NCBI RefSeq assembly: GCF_027587205.1
Contig: NZ_JAPDOD010000003.1
Location: forward strand, 248,001-312,000
Length of the DNA stretch: 64,000 nt
Reading direction: 5' to 3'
DNA from: Solirubrobacter ginsenosidimutans
GTDB lineage: Bacteria; Actinomycetota; Thermoleophilia; Solirubrobacterales; Solirubrobacteraceae
Shown here: piece by piece, positions 61,303-64,000 of the stretch
Layout of the letters: each line of letters opens with the position of its first letter
Position numbering within the stretch: the stretch's first letter is position 1
Made by a program: the position numbers and the translations under genes
Notes under the pieces: model-generated
What the model saw: the letters and a program-made list of their open reading frames with translations, nothing else
Database searches by the model: none
What the model was told of the DNA's origin: nothing

Positions 61303-64000
61303 TTGTCCAAACGCGGTACACACGTCAAGTCAGACGATGACGATGTCGTCGACCCGGGTGTCACGCGTCGTGGCGCGCTGATCAGCGGGGCGTTCGGGGT
61401 CGGTGGCCTGATGGGCGCGGGACGGGGGTTCAACGCCCCCGCCGCGCTCGCCGCGACGACGACGACCGCTCCGGAGCAGTTGCACCTGGAGTGGGGCGCC
61501 GATCCCGCGACCGAGGTCACGGTCTCCTGGAGCGTGGGAGGCGCGGTGCCGATGGCGGCGCCGATGCTGGCCTACTCGACCTCGCCGATCACGGCAGCCA
61601 ATCCGGGTGCGCTGGTGTTCCTGCCGGACCCGGAGCCGCTGGATCTCAAGGCGCCGCGGACCGGGCCGTGCGTGACGAGCTTCACCGACGGTCAGAGCGG
61701 GCAGACGACGTTGCACTACCACGTGCCGCTCACCGGCCTGAAGCCGGACACGACCTACCACTACGCGGTGACGGACGGCGGGGAGGACCCGACGACCGTC
61801 GCTGCCTCCTTCAAGACGGCTCCGACCGGTCGTGCCTCCTTCCGGTTCACGGCGTTCGGCGATCAGGGGAACAACGCTCCGTCGCCGTACACGACGGCCG
61901 GCGTGGCGAACCCGGGCGATGGCAACGGCGCCCCGCTGTTTCACCTGATGGTGGGCGATCTCGCGTACGCGGACGGCAACAACCCGCCGCCGGTGTGGCG
62001 TCAGTGGCTGACGATGGTCTCCGCGGCCTCCAAGAGCTTCCCCTGGATGCCGGTCCCCGGCAACCACGAGGTCGAGCGTGGCGTCACGAGCCTCAGCGGA
62101 ACACCCCAGACGACCGGCACCTCAGGCAGCTATTACAACGGCCCGTACGGCAGCGGCGGCTATTTCTCGCGCTTCTTGCTGCCCGACAACGGTCTGACCA
62201 ACTGGGACGGCAACAGCCTGCAGGGCAGCTTCTACAGCTTCCAGATCGGCACCGTCCTGTTCATCGGCCTGGCCGGCAACGACGTCATCTGGCAGACGTC
62301 GGACTTCAGCCAGACCAAGCCCGCGCAGTACACGGGCGCGTTGAAGGCGGACCCGTCGAACATGGCGCTCGTGCCCGACGAGTCAGGCGGGAAGCCCAAC
62401 CTCCAGACCCAATGGCTCGAGCAGCAGCTCCGGGCAGCCAGGGAGGAGGGCTCCGGGATCGAGATGATCGTGGTCCAGATGCACTTCCCCGCGGCGAGCG
62501 TGGACACGGGCAACAGCTGCGACATGGGCGCCCGCACCGCCTGGGGACCGTTGTTCGATCGGTACGAGGTCGACCTCGTCCTGGCGGGGCACAACCACAA
62601 CTACTGCCGGAGCCTTCCGGTCCGCGGCTATGACCCGCCGTCGGGGGTGACGACCAAGGCGCTCGCCAACCCGTTCGGTACGTACGCGGCGGGCGCGACG
62701 ATCGACACCCGCCGCCCGACCGTGACCCAGACCGAGCCGATCATGCACGACGGCGAGCAGACGTGGGACACCTCGCGGGGAACGGTGCATCTCGTCGTGG
62801 GTGGTGGCGGCGCCGGCTCCACCATCGGCGAGACCATCGACCCCGCGACGGGGCTGGTGCAGGCGCACCCGTTCGCGGACGCCTCAAGCAACGCCCAGGC
62901 CGTGGAGGACGCCCCTTGGCTGGGGTTCTATGACACGGCGAACGCGTACGGCTACGCGGTCTTCGACGTCGATCCGGGCGACGGACCGGGCCAGACGTCG
63001 ATCACGTTCCAGTGGTTCTCGATGCCGAGCACCGGTTCGCCCACGCCGACCACGCCGCTCGAGAAGTTCGTGTTCGCGCGCATGTCCGGGCAGATGACCC
63101 CCGGCGTCGCGGCGATCGAGGGCACCGTCAGCGTCGGGCGAACCGTCACGGCGGATGCGGGGACGTGGTCGCTGCCGTCGGCGAGCTTGAGCTACCAGTG
63201 GCTGCTCGACGGCGCCCCGATCGGCGGTGCGACGTCCGAGACCTACACGATCGCGGCTTCCGGCCTCGGCAAGCAGTTGCAGGTACGGGTCACCGCGGCG
63301 GCCGAGGGCTACAAGACGACCACCGTGACATCGGCTGCGGCCGTGGTCGCCGGCGGGACGCTCTCGCCCGCTGTGGTGACGCTCAGCGGCAACGTCCAGG
63401 TCGGCGGGACCGTCACGGCTGCCGCGACCCCGTGGATGCCGGCGGCGAGCCTGGCGTATCAGTGGCTCCTGAACGGGTCCCCGATCAGCGGGGCGACGGG
63501 GATCTCGTACCGGCCGGTCGCCTCGGACGCCGGCCAGGTGCTGGAGATGCAGGTGACGGGGACCGCGAACGGCTACGCGCCGGCGTCGGTGACGTCCGTG
63601 CCGGTGACCGTCGCCCGCGGCCAGGCGGCGGCGCCGGCGCTCCCGGCGATCTCCGGGACGCCGGCCGTCGGGCGCAGCGTGGCCGTCGACGCGCCGACGG
63701 ATGGCGCCTACCAGTGGCTACTCGACGGGTCGCCGATCGATCGCGCCACGGGCGCGTCGTACACGCCGGTTCCGGCCGACGCCCGCCGGCAACTGCAGGT
63801 CCGGCTCACATCGCCATCGGTGTCGGTCGTCTCGGAGGCGGTGACCGTCGAGGCGGTGGAGTTCCAGGCGTCGCACCCCGGGTTCCGGGGCAAGGCCGCC
63901 GTCGGCGAGACCCTCGTGGCGATCACCGGGCATTGGTCACCGCAGCCGGCGTTCGCCTATCAGTGGCTGCTCGACGGCAAGCCCATCAAGGGCAAGACTC
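61303..64000 (+). CDS. Tat-exported purple acid phosphatase-like protein with Ig-like repeats (3' end outside window)
   Basis: 899 codons visible from TTG 61303, eight bases after GGAG; GTG 61273 in the same frame is an alternative. A Tat-type signal (TRRGALISGAFGVGGLMGAG) precedes a fibronectin-like N domain (TEVTVSWSVGG) and a metallophosphatase with all five motifs: GDQG, VGDLAYADG, PGNHEVE, VVQMHFP and GHNHNYCR. From ~63120 come at least four Ig-like repeats of ~83-88 residues, each with YQWLLDG or YQWLLNG (Tyr codons near 63193, 63457, 63709 and 63958). The enzyme should release phosphate outside the cell; the repeats may bind the surface or a polymer. Confidence 0.88.
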   Translation, partial: MSKRGTHVKSDDDDVVDPGVTRRGALISGAFGVGGLMGAGRGFNAPAALAATTTTAPEQLHLEWGADPATEVTVSWSVGGAVPMAAPMLAYSTSPITAANPGALVFLPDPEPLDLKAPRTGPCVTSFTDGQSGQTTLHYHVPLTGLKPDTTYHYAVTDGGEDPTTVAASFKTAPTGRASFRFTAFGDQGNNAPSPYTTAGVANPGDGNGAPLFHLMVGDLAYADGNNPPPVWRQWLTMVSAASKSFPWMPVPGNHEVERGVTSLSGTPQTTGTSGSYYNGPYGSGGYFSRFLLPDNGLTNWDGNSLQGSFYSFQIGTVLFIGLAGNDVIWQTSDFSQTKPAQYTGALKADPSNMALVPDESGGKPNLQTQWLEQQLRAAREEGSGIEMIVVQMHFPAASVDTGNSCDMGARTAWGPLFDRYEVDLVLAGHNHNYCRSLPVRGYDPPSGVTTKALANPFGTYAAGATIDTRRPTVTQTEPIMHDGEQTWDTSRGTVHLVVGGGGAGSTIGETIDPATGLVQAHPFADASSNAQAVEDAPWLGFYDTANAYGYAVFDVDPGDGPGQTSITFQWFSMPSTGSPTPTTPLEKFVFARMSGQMTPGVAAIEGTVSVGRTVTADAGTWSLPSASLSYQWLLDGAPIGGATSETYTIAASGLGKQLQVRVTAAAEGYKTTTVTSAAAVVAGGTLSPAVVTLSGNVQVGGTVTAAATPWMPAASLAYQWLLNGSPISGATGISYRPVASDAGQVLEMQVTGTANGYAPASVTSVPVTVARGQAAAPALPAISGTPAVGRSVAVDAPTDGAYQWLLDGSPIDRATGASYTPVPADARRQLQVRLTSPSVSVVSEAVTVEAVEFQASHPGFRGKAAVGETLVAITGHWSPQPAFAYQWLLDGKPIKGKT
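63120..64000 (+). repeat. Tandem Ig-like repeats in the phosphatase
   Basis: Units of 88, 84 and 83 residues measured between YQWLL motifs, plus a fourth cut by the window end. Each carries a VG(R/G/E)xV start strand, the W strand and a G-x-SYT(I/P) strand. The spacing shortens along the array, so units have diverged since duplication. Confidence 0.85.

Noticed and set aside
61491..62633. 380-codon plus-strand open frame
   Set aside because: Shadow of the purple acid phosphatase gene, whose frame carries all five metal-binding motifs.

Overview
The window is about 64 kb of very GC-rich DNA with dense genes, frequent 1-4 base stop/start overlaps, and several TTG or GTG starts preceded by good Shine-Dalgarno sequences. 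Tat and lipobox signal peptides, an AfsR-type regulator, an RsbW-regulated-type (SigB/SigF) sigma factor, an FHA protein and Ser/Thr kinases point to an actinobacterium. The many large secreted proteins with Ig-like repeats suggest the Solirubrobacterales (Thermoleophilia). That placement is inferred from gene style; no rRNA gene is present to confirm it.

Layout. 1-5121: two dynamin-like GTPases and an Hsp70-type ATPase fused to a propeller-like half, facing a membrane-anchored pseudokinase (5125-6534). 7116-13569: a minus-strand operon for a secreted FecR/NHL protein, a CHASE2-HD-GYP cyclic-di-GMP phosphodiesterase and an AfsR/SARP-like regulator. 13725-24474: mixed genes (secreted beta-trefoil protein, DUF899, a broken VOC gene, HDAC-like amidohydrolase, alpha/beta hydrolase, a LuxR-type LAL regulator, OsmC, a flavoprotein monooxygenase that appears to start at CTG, and a secreted DUF1080-like protein). 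24536-30150: an MpsC-domain protein with a SigB/F-type sigma factor, then a TIR-nSTAND1-WD40 protein. 30237-38858: secreted trypsin and PKD lipoprotein, FHA protein, a Ser/Thr kinase-GAF gene whose start is out of frame, a six-repeat secreted protein and two tandem thermonuclease paralogues. 38868-43766: a catabolic set (SDR, Rieske, amidohydrolase, MBL) and a peptide-binding protein.

43886-58670 is the most distinctive part. Three large exported proteins (a subtilase-like protein lacking the usual catalytic His, a cupredoxin with a long Thr-Pro stalk, and a ThuA-sorbosone-dehydrogenase-like protein) share one ~120-140-residue C-terminal domain with the DUF1080-like protein at 22696. All four end in nearly the same residues and each gene is followed by a perfect GC hairpin. 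Directly downstream is a tightly overlapped operon for an MMPL transporter, a double cupredoxin, a multicopper oxidase and another cupredoxin. I read this as an extracellular copper/redox and surface-display locus; the C-terminal domain resembles a WxL-type wall-binding domain with Phe replacing Trp, which is a hypothesis.

58660-64000: a ROK repressor divergent from a sugar-binding lipoprotein, with repeated operator-like motifs between them, then a Tat-exported purple acid phosphatase with Ig-like repeats that runs off the right end. No tRNA, rRNA, CRISPR array, transposase or integrase was seen.
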